Assembly: GCA_031292525.1 (NCBI GenBank) | Contig: JARLGY010000045.1 | Location: 62,001-126,000, forward strand | Length of the DNA: 64,000 bases | Reading direction: 5' to 3' | From: Flavipsychrobacter sp. | GTDB taxonomy: Bacteria > Bacteroidota > Bacteroidia > Chitinophagales > Chitinophagaceae | In this document: one piece after another, positions 54,464 through 64,000 of the stretch | How positions within the stretch are numbered: position 1 is the stretch's first letter | Layout of the letters: the number at the start of each line of letters is the position of its first letter | The notes under the pieces: generated by a model | What the model saw: the letters and a program-made list of their open reading frames with translations, nothing else | Told to the model about the DNA's origin: nothing | The model's database searches: none | Program-made: the position numbers and the translations under genes

Positions 54464-55711
54464 TTGAACAAAAATAAATTTATTGACCATAAACTTTTCA
54501 AAAAATCCAATATTGCATTGATATGCGTAGTGGGTATGGTTGCAGGTTTCCTGGTATCACGTGTATTATTATCTGCAAGTACCTTCATCCTGGGATGTAC
54601 AGCCTTGTACAATGTTGATCCTAGAAAGTGGTTTAAAGATAAATGGTGGTTACTGGGTGTTGTATGGGTATCTTTTTACGCTATTTCTTCTTTATGGAGC
54701 GACAATACAGGATTCTGGAACATACACTTTAATGTAAAACTGCCCATACTACTATTACCGCTTGCGTTCACATTCCTGCCTTCATTCTCAGACAAGCAAC
54801 TGCGTATATATACCGTGTGTACCGGGATATTGCTCTTGTTGGGTGCAGGGTACAGCGCTATGTTCCTGGTAAACCATATGGATTTTTATATGGAGCAATA
54901 CAGGACATCAAAAGTATTACCTACACCTGCCGAGGATGACCATATCAGGTTTAGTATCTCAATAGCATGCTACATAATATGGGGTGTTTACATCTGGCCC
55001 CGGCTGAATACGCGTTCTATTAAGACGATAATAGCCTGCATACTTGTGTTGCTTACTATATATCTGCATGTACTGGCTGCAAAGTCGGGCATAATATCCC
55101 TGTATATTTTTATCGTGGCTTTGGGTGTTTATTTTCTAGTAATAAAAAAAGTAAAAACGGTACTGGTAGGGATTGTAATTGTTGTGGTATTGTTTTTTAC
55201 AGCATTGAAAACAATACCCACTTTCAGCCAGCGTATAGGGTACATCAGCTACACCTATATTGTATTTGAGCGGGGGGACAGAAGTGGAAAGTACGGCGAT
55301 ATAGGACGGTTGATATCTTATAAAATTGCCCTAAAAAAGATAATAGAACATCCCTGGACGGGCGTAGGTACAGGCGATATGATGAATGTGATGAAGGAAG
55401 GATATAAAAAATGGTATCCGCAGATAAAAGAGGAGGACCAATTACTGCCGCATAACCAGCTGATGGACGTAGCACTGGGCTGTGGTATACCTGTAGCTAC
55501 CGTGTTTTCTATATGGCTTTTTTATCCATTGGTATGGATCAGGAAGAACCGCGATGGTTTTTTTATGTTCGTTATATGGTTGGTGTTCTTAGTGAACCTG
55601 ATGATAGAGCCATTCCTTGAAGTACAATTCGGTGTATTTGTATATTTGTTTTTCATGCTGTGGCAAAGAGCTACGTTAAAAAAACCGGAGATATCGGAAA
55701 TAATTGCATAA
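54464..55711 (+). CDS. O-antigen ligase/polymerase-like membrane protein (Wzy_C)
   Basis: A 415-residue protein with about ten membrane segments and a large extracytoplasmic loop (residues 265-330) that carries Wzy-like features: RLISYKIALKKIIEHPWTGV, then GDMMNVMKEGY and LLPHNQLMDVALGCG. The H-P-W-x-G-V-G and late HN motifs are typical of the O-antigen ligase/polymerase superfamily. The only start in reach is TTG at 54464, divergent from meaB; the meaB promoter box lies inside the first codons. It is followed after 12 bp by a LON-domain gene. Confidence 0.82.
   Translation: MNKNKFIDHKLFKKSNIALICVVGMVAGFLVSRVLLSASTFILGCTALYNVDPRKWFKDKWWLLGVVWVSFYAISSLWSDNTGFWNIHFNVKLPILLLPLAFTFLPSFSDKQLRIYTVCTGILLLLGAGYSAMFLVNHMDFYMEQYRTSKVLPTPAEDDHIRFSISIACYIIWGVYIWPRLNTRSIKTIIACILVLLTIYLHVLAAKSGIISLYIFIVALGVYFLVIKKVKTVLVGIVIVVVLFFTALKTIPTFSQRIGYISYTYIVFERGDRSGKYGDIGRLISYKIALKKIIEHPWTGVGTGDMMNVMKEGYKKWYPQIKEEDQLLPHNQLMDVALGCGIPVATVFSIWLFYPLVWIRKNRDGFFMFVIWLVFLVNLMIEPFLEVQFGVFVYLFFMLWQRATLKKPEISEIIA
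54469..54476 (-). promoter_or_regulatory. TAnnTTTG promoter box for meaB
   Basis: Minus-strand TATTTTTG, exact consensus, 49 nt before the GTG of meaB. It overlaps the first codons of the divergent gene. Confidence 0.5.
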
Positions 55712-55723
55712 ATCAAAAAAACT

Positions 55724-56368
55724 ATGACCAATTTCATACCCATATTTCCACTTAGTATAGTCGTTTATCCGGGAGAGGCGCTTAACCTGCACGTCTTTGA
55801 GCCGCGATACAAGCAATTGATCTCTGAATGCATCAGGGACAAGAAAAATTTTGGTATTACCACTGTGCTGGACAAGAAAATGGAAGAACTGGGCACACAG
55901 ATGGAAATACTGGAAGTAGTGAAAGAATATGATAACGGTGAGTTGGATATAAAGACAAGGGGAGTGAATGTGTTCAGGATACTGGAAGTTATTAAAACAT
56001 TGCCAGATAAAATGTATTGGGGAGCTATAGTTAACTATCCCGCTAATGTTACTGTACAAGATAATACCAACATAGCTAAACTTATACTGGATGAAGTAAA
56101 AAGGCTATACACACTGGTGAGCCTGGAAGAAAAATTTCCCATCCATAAAAGCTCCATGATATCTTATGAAATAGGGCACATGGTAGGATTTACTAAAACC
56201 CAGGAATATGAATTGTTAGGACTTTTTACAGAAAGTCAGCGACTGGAATATATACGCAGACATTTAAGCGTGATCACTCCGGTAATTAAAGAGTTGGAAC
56301 AAATGAAAGCAAGAGTGCAGATGAATGGCCACTTCAGGAATTTATCGTTAGGCGATCTTGATCTTTGA
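55724..56368 (+). CDS. LON-substrate-binding (PUA-like) domain protein
   Basis: A 214-residue protein equivalent to the N-terminal substrate-binding domain of Lon protease but without the ATPase or protease parts. It starts TNFIPIFPLSIVVYPGEALN, with the typical FEPRYKQLISECI and LDIKTRGVNVFRILEV. The C-terminal half is helical. Stand-alone LON domains are common in Bacteroidota and their function is not well known. Confidence 0.9.
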   Translation: MTNFIPIFPLSIVVYPGEALNLHVFEPRYKQLISECIRDKKNFGITTVLDKKMEELGTQMEILEVVKEYDNGELDIKTRGVNVFRILEVIKTLPDKMYWGAIVNYPANVTVQDNTNIAKLILDEVKRLYTLVSLEEKFPIHKSSMISYEIGHMVGFTKTQEYELLGLFTESQRLEYIRRHLSVITPVIKELEQMKARVQMNGHFRNLSLGDLDL

Positions 56369-56481
56369 TCTGGGCATTAGGTTCCATATGTCTATTAATT
56401 TTTTTGTTCCATTTATTTCATAGTTTAGCAATCACGCTAAATTTCACTAATTTGGCAGAAATCACCTTAAAGCAACAAACA

Positions 56482-57225
56482 ATGTCCATAAATCTTTGCA
56501 TAGACTGGGGAAATACGAATGTTAAAGCTGCCATTTTTAATGATGAGCAAATCACCGATACATTTACATTTCCTGCGGCAGAGGCGGTGAGCGGCCTTGA
56601 AGCTGTTATCTCCAGCCATAATGCACAGAAAGCAATTTTATGTTCTGTAGTTGACCATCCCTATGGTGTGGAACAGGCTTTAAGTGAAAAAATAAAGTCT
56701 TTTATCAAGCTGAATAGCAATACATCTCTACCTATCATGAACGCCTACCTTTCACCAGAATCGTTAGGAAATGACAGGATAGCGCTTGCCACAGCTGCCT
56801 ATATGCAGAATGAGGGCAAAAATACACTTGCTATTAGCCTGGGCACATGCATTACCTACAACTTTGTTCAGAAAAATAAAACTTTCAGAGGGGGGGCAAT
56901 CAGTCCGGGTTTGCAAATGCGCCTTAAGGCTATGCACGAGTTTACCGACAAGTTACCGGAAGTGCCCGTGCAAGGAGAGCTTTTATTGCTGGGCTATGAT
57001 ACGGCAACGTGTATGCGTAGTGGAACCATATTTGGCATGGCAGCTGAAATAGATGGAATGATCAAAGAATTTGAAAGTCAATACTCCGATTTTAACGCCG
57101 TATTAACGGGTGGGGATGCCCCATACTTTGCAAGCAAAATTAAAAGTAAGATATTTGCCGACCCAGACCTGTTGATGAAAGGGTTAAATTTAATTTTAAA
57201 ACATAATGTACCGATTCCACGCTAA
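56482..57225 (+). CDS. coaX: Type III pantothenate kinase
   Basis: A 247-residue ASKHA-fold kinase for the first step of coenzyme A synthesis. Motifs are CIDWGNTNVKAAIF (phosphate 1), SLGNDRIALATAAY, ISLGTCITYNFV (phosphate 2) and GGAISPGLQMRLKAMHE. The ATG at 56482 is chosen because the in-frame extension to 56365 is hydrophobic and unlike the family. The 3' end overlaps the next gene by 20 bp. Confidence 0.95.
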   Translation: MSINLCIDWGNTNVKAAIFNDEQITDTFTFPAAEAVSGLEAVISSHNAQKAILCSVVDHPYGVEQALSEKIKSFIKLNSNTSLPIMNAYLSPESLGNDRIALATAAYMQNEGKNTLAISLGTCITYNFVQKNKTFRGGAISPGLQMRLKAMHEFTDKLPEVPVQGELLLLGYDTATCMRSGTIFGMAAEIDGMIKEFESQYSDFNAVLTGGDAPYFASKIKSKIFADPDLLMKGLNLILKHNVPIPR

Positions 57226-58519
57226 ATACATTTTCCCTTTCTTTCTTTTATTCTTATTTGCTTTTGGAGTAACGTCTATAGCTCAAACCAGTACGGTTAG
57301 TAATCCTACGTCAACACGGGAAAACAATCCTTATTCTCGTTTTGGTGTGGGCGAAGCGCTGAACGGTAATAATGCAGTGTTACAAGGCATGGGTAATATT
57401 TCTTCTGCTTATGAAAATCCTTATACCATAAACTCTGATAATCCCGCATCATACTCATTTTTGAAACTGACTACATATGAGGCTGGTATGCAAGGAAGTG
57501 TCCGTAACGTAGCCGCCAATGGGTTGAATTATACTACAGGTAATGCAACGCTTAACTATCTTAATATTGGTGTTCCGGTAGGCAAGCACGGCGGTCTTGT
57601 ATTTGGTTTTACGCCGCAGACAAGAGTCTATTACAATCTTGCAGATACCGCGGTGTATCCTGGTGCGGGGCAAATACGACGTTCTTTTGGAGGCGATGGT
57701 GGTCTTAACTACGCATACATTGGCGCTGCTTATGAATATAAAGGTTTTAGCGCAGGCTTCAATTTTGGCTATATGTTCGGTAGCATCAATTCATACTCTT
57801 TTGCAGACAATATAGATACCACTGCTACAATGAGCTCTGAGTTTTCTAATTATGAAAAAATAGGCGGTATATACTGGAAAGGTGGATTAATGTATGAAAC
57901 CAAGTTAAATAAGGATCTTGTGTTGCGTGTAGGTGGTACCCTTGCCCTGGCTCAATCGCTTAACCAGATACAAAACAACTATTGGATAAGTTCTTATCAG
58001 TTCTACGATACCTTGGTGCAAGATACTTCATACCAAAGCAATCAATCGAAAGGTAAGATAAGATTACCAATGACCTATAGCTTTGGCGTACACCTTGCAA
58101 AAGCAGAACATTGGGATGTTGGGGCGGATTACACAGCTACGCAATGGTCTCAATTTACTAACAATGGTATAGGGCAGCCGTCAGATTCTTTGGCCAGTAC
58201 TGCATACAAAATAAGCATAGGTGGTGAGTATGTACCTAATGCATCAAATATCCGGAACTTTTGGTCCCGGGTTACATATAGGTTTGGTATGTATTACGGC
58301 ACAGATCCGGTGTATCTGCGTAATACCCAGCTCAACTATTATGGCCTCACAGCCGGCATGAGCCTACCCTTCAGGCGTAGCACCTCAGAATTTCATGGGG
58401 CAATTGATGTGGGCCGCATGGGCACGCAAAGTAATGGTTTGATTGAACAAACATATGTGAAGCTTACATTAGGACTTACCTTTAATGCCAAGTGGTTCAT
58501 ACCGCGTAAATATGAATAA
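57206..58519 (+). CDS. Outer-membrane beta-barrel protein
   Basis: A 437-residue exported protein with a signal peptide (FPFFLLFLFAFGVTSIAQ). The mature part has NNPYSRFGVGEAL and many alternating beta strands with Gly/Tyr/Asn turns; strands such as LTAGMSLPFRRSTSEF and VKLTLGLTFNAKWFIPRK close the barrel. It resembles Bacteroidota proteins of FadL/OmpP1-like layout, but a specific family is not certain. It overlaps coaX by 20 bp and lptC by 8 bp, so it is translated in the same operon. Confidence 0.82.
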   Translation: MYRFHAKYIFPFFLLFLFAFGVTSIAQTSTVSNPTSTRENNPYSRFGVGEALNGNNAVLQGMGNISSAYENPYTINSDNPASYSFLKLTTYEAGMQGSVRNVAANGLNYTTGNATLNYLNIGVPVGKHGGLVFGFTPQTRVYYNLADTAVYPGAGQIRRSFGGDGGLNYAYIGAAYEYKGFSAGFNFGYMFGSINSYSFADNIDTTATMSSEFSNYEKIGGIYWKGGLMYETKLNKDLVLRVGGTLALAQSLNQIQNNYWISSYQFYDTLVQDTSYQSNQSKGKIRLPMTYSFGVHLAKAEHWDVGADYTATQWSQFTNNGIGQPSDSLASTAYKISIGGEYVPNASNIRNFWSRVTYRFGMYYGTDPVYLRNTQLNYYGLTAGMSLPFRRSTSEFHGAIDVGRMGTQSNGLIEQTYVKLTLGLTFNAKWFIPRKYE

Positions 58520-59093
58520 AAGCAGTGGAAAATATATCTTTTATACAATAGCCCGGATCATTATTCCGGGTGTTTTGTTTTTCACATCCTGCAAAAATGA
58601 TCCCCGTGATATTGTAGCCCTTACATCCAAGAACATGACACAAGTGGATAAGGCTTACGATGTTACAATACTCTATAGTGAGCACGGCAAGGTTAAAGCC
58701 CGGCTTTTTGCTCATGAGTTTATAAGGAACGAAACGGCCAAACCACCTTATACCGACATGAAGAAGGGTATAAGGGTTGAATTTTACAATGATAGTGAAC
58801 AAGTAAATAGCACATTAACTGCGCGCTATGCAAGATATTATGAGCTGCAGCAAAATATACTTGTACGCGATAGCATAGTTATAGTGAATAAGAAAGGTGA
58901 AAAGCTAGAGACCGAAGAACTGGTATGGAACCAGGCCATTAAAAAGTTTTTTACCGAAAAAGCAGTAAAGATAACCACCCCCACACAAGTGCTGTATGGG
59001 GATGGACTGGAAGCAAATGAAGATTTTTCTTTCTATACAATAAAGAATCTTAAAGGCCAGGTGCAGGTAAATAAAGGCGATGTTCCACAATAA
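58512..59093 (+). CDS. lptC: LptC-like LPS export lipoprotein
   Basis: A 193-residue lipoprotein. A membrane-spanning/lipobox N-terminus (FYTIARIIIPGVLFFTSC) leads to the LptC/OstA-type beta-jellyroll: VTILYSEHGKVKARLFAHEF, GIRVEFYNDSEQVNSTLTA, YYELQQNILVRDSIVIVN and ITTPTQVLYGDGLEANEDF. LptC passes LPS from the inner-membrane LptBFG complex to LptA. The ATG at 58512 overlaps the previous gene by 8 bp. Confidence 0.9.
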   Translation: MNKSSGKYIFYTIARIIIPGVLFFTSCKNDPRDIVALTSKNMTQVDKAYDVTILYSEHGKVKARLFAHEFIRNETAKPPYTDMKKGIRVEFYNDSEQVNSTLTARYARYYELQQNILVRDSIVIVNKKGEKLETEELVWNQAIKKFFTEKAVKITTPTQVLYGDGLEANEDFSFYTIKNLKGQVQVNKGDVPQ

Positions 59094-59105
59094 CAACTAC
59101 TGTAA

Positions 59106-62100
59106 TTAATTACCCAATACTACCAGCCGCTCTGTAAAATTCACCCCTTTATCATCAACCAGGTGCAGCGTATATACACCGGCCGGTAAGGCCAAATGCA
59201 CCTTTGCGCTACCGTTATTGAACTGTATGGGTTTTACCCACAGTTTCCTGCCGCTCATATCGTATGCCTCCAGCTGTGCTGTATTGCCTATACCTTCTAT
59301 AGTTACCTGGTCTTGTGCCGGGTTAGGATATATTTTATAGCTGCCTGCTATAGTTACATTATTTACACCAAGACCAATAGCATTTGTAAGCAAGGTATCG
59401 GGGTTGGTACAAGCACAAGTGCTATGTATATACAGACTTATTTTGTCGCCCCTGCTGAGGTTGTAAGATTCGTATGAGCTGGAAGTTGCTCCTATTATAT
59501 CTACGCCGTTCTTTTTCCATTGGTAAGTAAGGCAATTGCTACTACCAGGTGTTATGGCTGTAAAAGTGGTTAATACGCCCGGGGTATATACCTGGGGATA
59601 AACAGTAACGGTTACCGGCGGCGGATGAGACAGGATAACATGCATTTGTACCGAACCACTTGCAGCTGATGTAGACTGGCAAATACCGTTACCCTGTACA
59701 ATACATTTCACAACATCACCTTCAGCAAGTGCAGATGTGGTATAAGTTCTGGTTGTTTTGCCCGTAAAAGTTGAGTTTATCCACCATGCATATGTAGGCG
59801 CACTGCCGGCGTTGGTAGTAACAGCAGTAAATGTAACGTTATCGTTTTTACATACAGTGTCGTTAGGGACCACTACGCTAACTGCAGGTGCTGGATTTGA
59901 AGTAATGATAACAGGCACAACCACTGTATTGGTACAACCATTAAGCGACAACAGCAGAGAATAGGAACCACCTGCCGCTGCGGTTGTGTTACTAACAACA
60001 GGATTTTGTACTGTAGAGGAAAAGTTGTTCGGACCACTCCAGCGAAAAGTAGTACCCGAAGTTGTTGTGGTTATAAAATCAAGGTTGCTGCCCAGGCATA
60101 CAGGACTGTTACTGGTTACTGTTGCTGTTGGTAACGGATTAACGGTTACCGAGGTGGTGGCGGCTGGTGATATACAATTATTAAGCGTTGCCCTTACCGC
60201 GTACACACCGCTATTAGCACTGGTCACATTGCTCACTGTTGTATTTTGTGTTGTGGCAACCACTGTACTTCCCAATGTCCATTTGTAACTAACACCCACA
60301 GTAGTGGGGGAAGCCGTAAGATTCAGTTGATTACCAGCGCATAACGGACTATTGCTGCTTGCTGTAGGTGTTGCCGGCAATGGTTTTACTATCGCGGTTA
60401 CAGTGTCGTGTATAACGCAAATATTGTCTGTTACATTCAGTATATAAGTACCGGCATTAGCTGTGGTAGCATTGGGCAAAATAACCTGGGAAACTATAGC
60501 GCTTGTAGGCGTTGTCCAGTTAATAGTAGCGCCTGTTGTAGTGGTACTACCTGTAAGCTTTAGTGTATCGCCGGCGCAAACAGGGCTATTTGTAGTATAA
60601 GCTATATTGGCTCCATCTACCGATACATGTATCGTATCGGTACTGGTACAGCCCAGGTAGGTGGCATGCAGCACATAGTTTCCTGAGTCAGCAGGTATTA
60701 TGTTATTCACCAGCGCATTGGGCTGAAAGGAATTAAAACCAGCGGGGCCGGTCCAGTTGCTAAAACTGCCAGGCGATATACTGCCAGCCATAAGCATAAG
60801 TTGTGTGCCCTTACAAACAGGACTATTACTACCTGCACCAAAGATAGCCGGACGCGGAGTTACCGCTATATTGAACGTATCGTAAGTGATACAGCCGTTG
60901 TTGATCTGCAAATAATAACTACCGGCATTAGCTAGTGAACTAGCGGGCACAGTAACGTTTTGGTTAGTAACTGTATATCCTGCCGGTCCGGTCCAATTAT
61001 AAGTTACACCTGTGGTAAGCGGTGTACCCGTTATCTTTATCGTATCGCCGGCGCAAACCGGGCTATTGGTGTTTATAGCGGGGCTAGAAGGTGTATTATT
61101 TACTTGTAGTAATATGCTGTCTTTTGCACCACAACCATTAAAGCTGGCAGTTACTATATACATACCCGAATCTGCAGGTACTGCATTAATAATTGATGGA
61201 CTGGAAACAGTAGATAAAAACCCATTGGGCCCTGTCCAAACCGGGCTCATTGTTGTACCTGCCCGCATGTTTACACTCGCACCTGCACATATAGGGTTAT
61301 TGCTTAGTGACAATGCAAGTGTAGGCCCAATCTTCACAACCGCAACTATAGAATCATAAACAGTACAACCATTCTGTGTTACACTCAGCATATATTTGCC
61401 GCTATCTGCTGCAGGAGCATTAGGTATTACAAACGATGGGGTACTAAAATAAGTGCCATTAGGCCCCATCCAGTTATAAACAACGATACCTGTGTCGTTG
61501 GTGGCGTTTACCTTTAGGGTATCTTTGGCACAAACCGGATTGCTGGTAAGTACGGGCACAGCTGGCGATTGACGTACAGAAATACTGACGGTATCATATA
61601 CCTTGCAGCCGTTGCTTTGTATAAACAAAGAGTAGTTGCCGGAATTGGCTGTAGATGAACTGGCAATAAAAACATTACTGCCCAATACACTTCCTGCAAC
61701 GGGAACAATCCAGCTATACACAGCTCCTGCAATAATACTGTTGGGTATAATACTTACAGGAGAACCGGAACAAACTAAGGAATCATACGTGAACGTTGGG
61801 GCGACTGGTTTGGCATTTACCATTACGTGTATAGTGTCTGTTGCATAACACAGGTCAGACGTCAGGGTTGCTTTTACTATATAATATCCGGAATCGTAAA
61901 GATGAGAGGTGCTAATATGTGGATTGGATCCACTGGCACTAAATGCATTACCTCCCGACCAGGAATAGGTGACGCCACCCGAAGCATCAGTTGCAGCAAA
62001 GCTAATGCTATCGCCCACACAAACTGGGCTATTACTGTTTGCAACAGGCACTGCAGGAAGAGCTTTAGTAGCAACCGTTACAGAATCATGCGCTACACAT

Positions 62101-64000
62101 CCGTTTGGAGCGGTGATGGTCACTTTGTATTTTCCGCTGCTAGTGTTTGTTGATGGGAAGCCAGGATTCTTAATGTTTGAGGTAAAGCCATTAGGTCCTG
62201 TCCAGCTATAACTTACTCCTGTAGTATTTGAGTTTTCAACCAGTTTTAAACTATCCCCCAGGCAGGGACTGTTGGCTGTATGAGTATTGCCAGATGGTGG
62301 CAACAGCACAGAAAAATGCATTATGGCTCCAACAGAAGAACACCCGTTTACTATGGCATATCCAATATAATCGCCAGAATCCGCAGCGGTAATATTAGTG
62401 ATCATAGGGTTTTGCACACCCGAAAAATTTATTGGCCCCGTCCAGTTATAAACAACATTTCCTGTGGCGGTGATCGTGTCACGTAGTTTCATGGTGTCAC
62501 CCACACACCTGGGCGAATTGCTGCTTACCGTTGGCGTTTGTGGTAAAGGATGTATAACTACTATTATAGAATCAACATAGCTGGTGCAGCCATTTTTCGA
62601 TGCAGTTATATGGTACACGCCGCTATCGGCCATTACAACAGGAGATATATTAATGCTTTGTGTTGATGCGGTGAAACTTGCCGGTCCGGTCCAGGCATAT
62701 GCAATATTGGGTGTAGTAGTGTTGATACCCAGTGCTAATGTAGCACCAACACAGAGTGTATCTTTGCCCGTTTTGGTGAGGTAACTCAAAGATTGCTGTA
62801 CCACAACCTTTACAGAATCGGTACTGGAGCAGCCGTTCACAGTTGCTACTACCTTGTAATAGCCTGTGTCTGCAAATACCGCACTTGCTACCTGGGGTGT
62901 TTTAAAAGCCGAATAAAAAGAATTTGGGCCTGACCACATATAGGTAGTGAGTGTATTAGTATCGTTGCTGGCAAGATTGATGTTGTTGTTGAGGCACACC
63001 GGACCATTGTAGGTAGGCAGTGGGGTAGGACTGTATTTTACAGCTGCAACCAAATTGGTTTTGAGACCACAAGTGCCCAATAACAGCGAATCAGTATAAA
63101 TGCCTGCATTGGAATATTGGGTATTGGGTATGCTCATGTTCTTAGAGACTGTATTAGAAAATCCAGGACCATACCAACGCGATACCACCGCAGTATTAGT
63201 GTTGGCCGACGTGATCTTTAAAGTATCGCCTTTGCATACCGGGCTATTGCTGGTTAATGCGGTATTGATAATTGTGACATTGTAGCCATCATCTATTGAT
63301 GTATCGGCAGGACTGGAGGCTATAAGTCTGAACCGGTAAAGAGTGGAAGAAGGTGTACCTGCAGGTATGGTACAGGTAATGTTACCCGCAGTAGTAGCGC
63401 TGGCAGTGCCTATGTTTGTTGCATTGGTAAAACTGCCTGTTGAATCAGACAATTGTGCTGTAAATGTATTGCCCGTATGGAAAGGGAAGGTAGTATGGTA
63501 GGGTAGTGTAATTGTAGTACCGGCACTTTCGCACGTTTGTGTAAACGGCACTGAGAAATAGACCACGGTATCAACCGTAGTGAACTTTGCAAGGAAGGCA
63601 TCATATGCACCTCCTCCGTAATTGAGTTGAAAACTGTTATTGGGTAGGTACAGGAATGTGCTGGCAGTAGCCCCACATATGTATATATGGCCCCTTTTAT
63701 CGGTAGTTGCACCATATATGGCATCGTAGTCATTGCCTCCATAATACGTTCCCCACAATTGACTTCCGTTTTTGCTGAACTGTTCAAAAAAGCCATCGGT
63801 AGTGCCACCGCCTGACGTACTTTGATAGGCGTCGCTGGTAGCTACATTGATGTTTGCGGTATGCACACCACCTGCAAAATATACACTGCCGGTGTCGCAG
63901 GCAATGCTGGTACCATTTATAAAGGTGCTGCCAAAATAAGTGCCCCATACCCGGCTGCCTGTGCTGTCAAATTTCACCAGCATGGCATTGTTACTGCCGG
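59106..64000 (-). CDS. Giant Ig-repeat T9SS surface protein (N-terminus beyond right edge)
   Basis: The frame is open from the right edge to the stop at 59106, more than 1630 codons. The visible N-terminal part is an SBBP-like propeller (LVKFDSTGSRVWGTYFGS, GHIYICGATA). It is followed by about 14 Ig-like repeats of 75-85 residues with the signature NSPVCxGDTLxL ... YxWTGPxGF ... ADSGxYxVxAxxNGC, then two diverged domains and the T9SS tail (YKIYPNPAQDQVTIEG, LEAYDMSGRKLW, ending NFTERLVVLGN). The protein should be exported and anchored by the type IX system and probably acts as an adhesin or matrix protein (inference). Confidence 0.93.
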   Translation of the reverse strand, partial: GSNNAMLVKFDSTGSRVWGTYFGSTFINGTSIACDTGSVYFAGGVHTANINVATSDAYQSTSGGGTTDGFFEQFSKNGSQLWGTYYGGNDYDAIYGATTDKRGHIYICGATASTFLYLPNNSFQLNYGGGAYDAFLAKFTTVDTVVYFSVPFTQTCESAGTTITLPYHTTFPFHTGNTFTAQLSDSTGSFTNATNIGTASATTAGNITCTIPAGTPSSTLYRFRLIASSPADTSIDDGYNVTIINTALTSNSPVCKGDTLKITSANTNTAVVSRWYGPGFSNTVSKNMSIPNTQYSNAGIYTDSLLLGTCGLKTNLVAAVKYSPTPLPTYNGPVCLNNNINLASNDTNTLTTYMWSGPNSFYSAFKTPQVASAVFADTGYYKVVATVNGCSSTDSVKVVVQQSLSYLTKTGKDTLCVGATLALGINTTTPNIAYAWTGPASFTASTQSINISPVVMADSGVYHITASKNGCTSYVDSIIVVIHPLPQTPTVSSNSPRCVGDTMKLRDTITATGNVVYNWTGPINFSGVQNPMITNITAADSGDYIGYAIVNGCSSVGAIMHFSVLLPPSGNTHTANSPCLGDSLKLVENSNTTGVSYSWTGPNGFTSNIKNPGFPSTNTSSGKYKVTITAPNGCVAHDSVTVATKALPAVPVANSNSPVCVGDSISFAATDASGGVTYSWSGGNAFSASGSNPHISTSHLYDSGYYIVKATLTSDLCYATDTIHVMVNAKPVAPTFTYDSLVCSGSPVSIIPNSIIAGAVYSWIVPVAGSVLGSNVFIASSSTANSGNYSLFIQSNGCKVYDTVSISVRQSPAVPVLTSNPVCAKDTLKVNATNDTGIVVYNWMGPNGTYFSTPSFVIPNAPAADSGKYMLSVTQNGCTVYDSIVAVVKIGPTLALSLSNNPICAGASVNMRAGTTMSPVWTGPNGFLSTVSSPSIINAVPADSGMYIVTASFNGCGAKDSILLQVNNTPSSPAINTNSPVCAGDTIKITGTPLTTGVTYNWTGPAGYTVTNQNVTVPASSLANAGSYYLQINNGCITYDTFNIAVTPRPAIFGAGSNSPVCKGTQLMLMAGSISPGSFSNWTGPAGFNSFQPNALVNNIIPADSGNYVLHATYLGCTSTDTIHVSVDGANIAYTTNSPVCAGDTLKLTGSTTTTGATINWTTPTSAIVSQVILPNATTANAGTYILNVTDNICVIHDTVTAIVKPLPATPTASSNSPLCAGNQLNLTASPTTVGVSYKWTLGSTVVATTQNTTVSNVTSANSGVYAVRATLNNCISPAATTSVTVNPLPTATVTSNSPVCLGSNLDFITTTTSGTTFRWSGPNNFSSTVQNPVVSNTTAAAGGSYSLLLSLNGCTNTVVVPVIITSNPAPAVSVVVPNDTVCKNDNVTFTAVTTNAGSAPTYAWWINSTFTGKTTRTYTTSALAEGDVVKCIVQGNGICQSTSAASGSVQMHVILSHPPPVTVTVYPQVYTPGVLTTFTAITPGSSNCLTYQWKKNGVDIIGATSSSYESYNLSRGDKISLYIHSTCACTNPDTLLTNAIGLGVNNVTIAGSYKIYPNPAQDQVTIEGIGNTAQLEAYDMSGRKLWVKPIQFNNGSAKVHLALPAGVYTLHLVDDKGVNFTERLVVLGN

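Noticed and set aside
59106-64000. Many plus-strand open frames of 60-115 codons
   Set aside because: They are shadows of the Ig repeats; the repeated DNA yields repeated open stretches.

Overview
The window comes from a Bacteroidota chromosome, most likely the Chitinophagales/Chitinophagaceae area. The evidence is a gliding-motility lipoprotein (GldD), two proteins with C-terminal Por-secretion (T9SS) sorting tails, a Porin_10-type outer-membrane protein, giant PKD/Ig-repeat surface proteins, the near absence of Shine-Dalgarno sites, and repeated TAnnTTTG promoter boxes before genes on both strands. No phage, transposase, CRISPR array or plasmid gene was seen. Most of the window is housekeeping sequence with one AT-rich accessory stretch.

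Layout. 1-3900 (-) is a PKD-repeat surface protein cut by the left edge. 3974-10605 holds rlmD, a TlpA-like thioredoxin lipoprotein/envelope protein, a two-domain parvulin isomerase, dusB and a small lipoprotein. 10799-17002 holds hpf and then a minus-strand run, nrnA, three tandem two-domain FKBP isomerases and an M1 aminopeptidase, with a probable frameshifted gene remnant behind it. 17098-25112 (+) holds ndk and then a nearly gapless six-gene run: YfhO-like membrane protein, hexapeptide acyltransferase, flippase, Kir channel, rocD and a VIT1/CCC1 transporter. 25118-30244 holds truA, a multi-TM protein, a purine nucleoside phosphorylase and Porin_10.

30245-36275 is the accessory stretch. 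It has two unrelated imperfect palindromes of about 108 bp, a pair of 48-bp direct repeats around a T9SS beta-propeller gene, a 72-codon gene, a divergent pair of AT-rich genes that each combine two winged-helix-like domains with two C-terminal membrane segments, and 900 bp without genes but with a dense array of GGACA/TGTCC words. This pair is my best candidate for an undescribed system.

36276-47357 holds sucA, an MBL-fold protein, tRNA-Arg(CCU) followed by a 3' tRNA fragment, an AraC regulator with two SDR oxidoreductases, an alpha/beta hydrolase bracketed by a duplicated SDR gene tail, an amidohydrolase with a second AraC regulator, and gldD. 47530-59093 holds a DUF3467 gene, guaA, a periplasmic-binding protein, wecA and wecB homologues, meaB, an O-antigen-ligase-like protein, a LON-substrate-binding-domain protein, coaX, an outer-membrane beta-barrel and lptC. 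59106-64000 (-) is a giant Ig-repeat T9SS protein cut by the right edge.

Functionally the window is dominated by envelope building: protein folding in the periplasm (parvulin, FKBPs, thioredoxin), surface polysaccharide synthesis and export (YfhO-like, acyltransferase, flippase, WecA/WecB/Wzy-like, LptC) and secreted adhesin-like proteins. All functional calls rest on motif recognition by eye; no database search was run.
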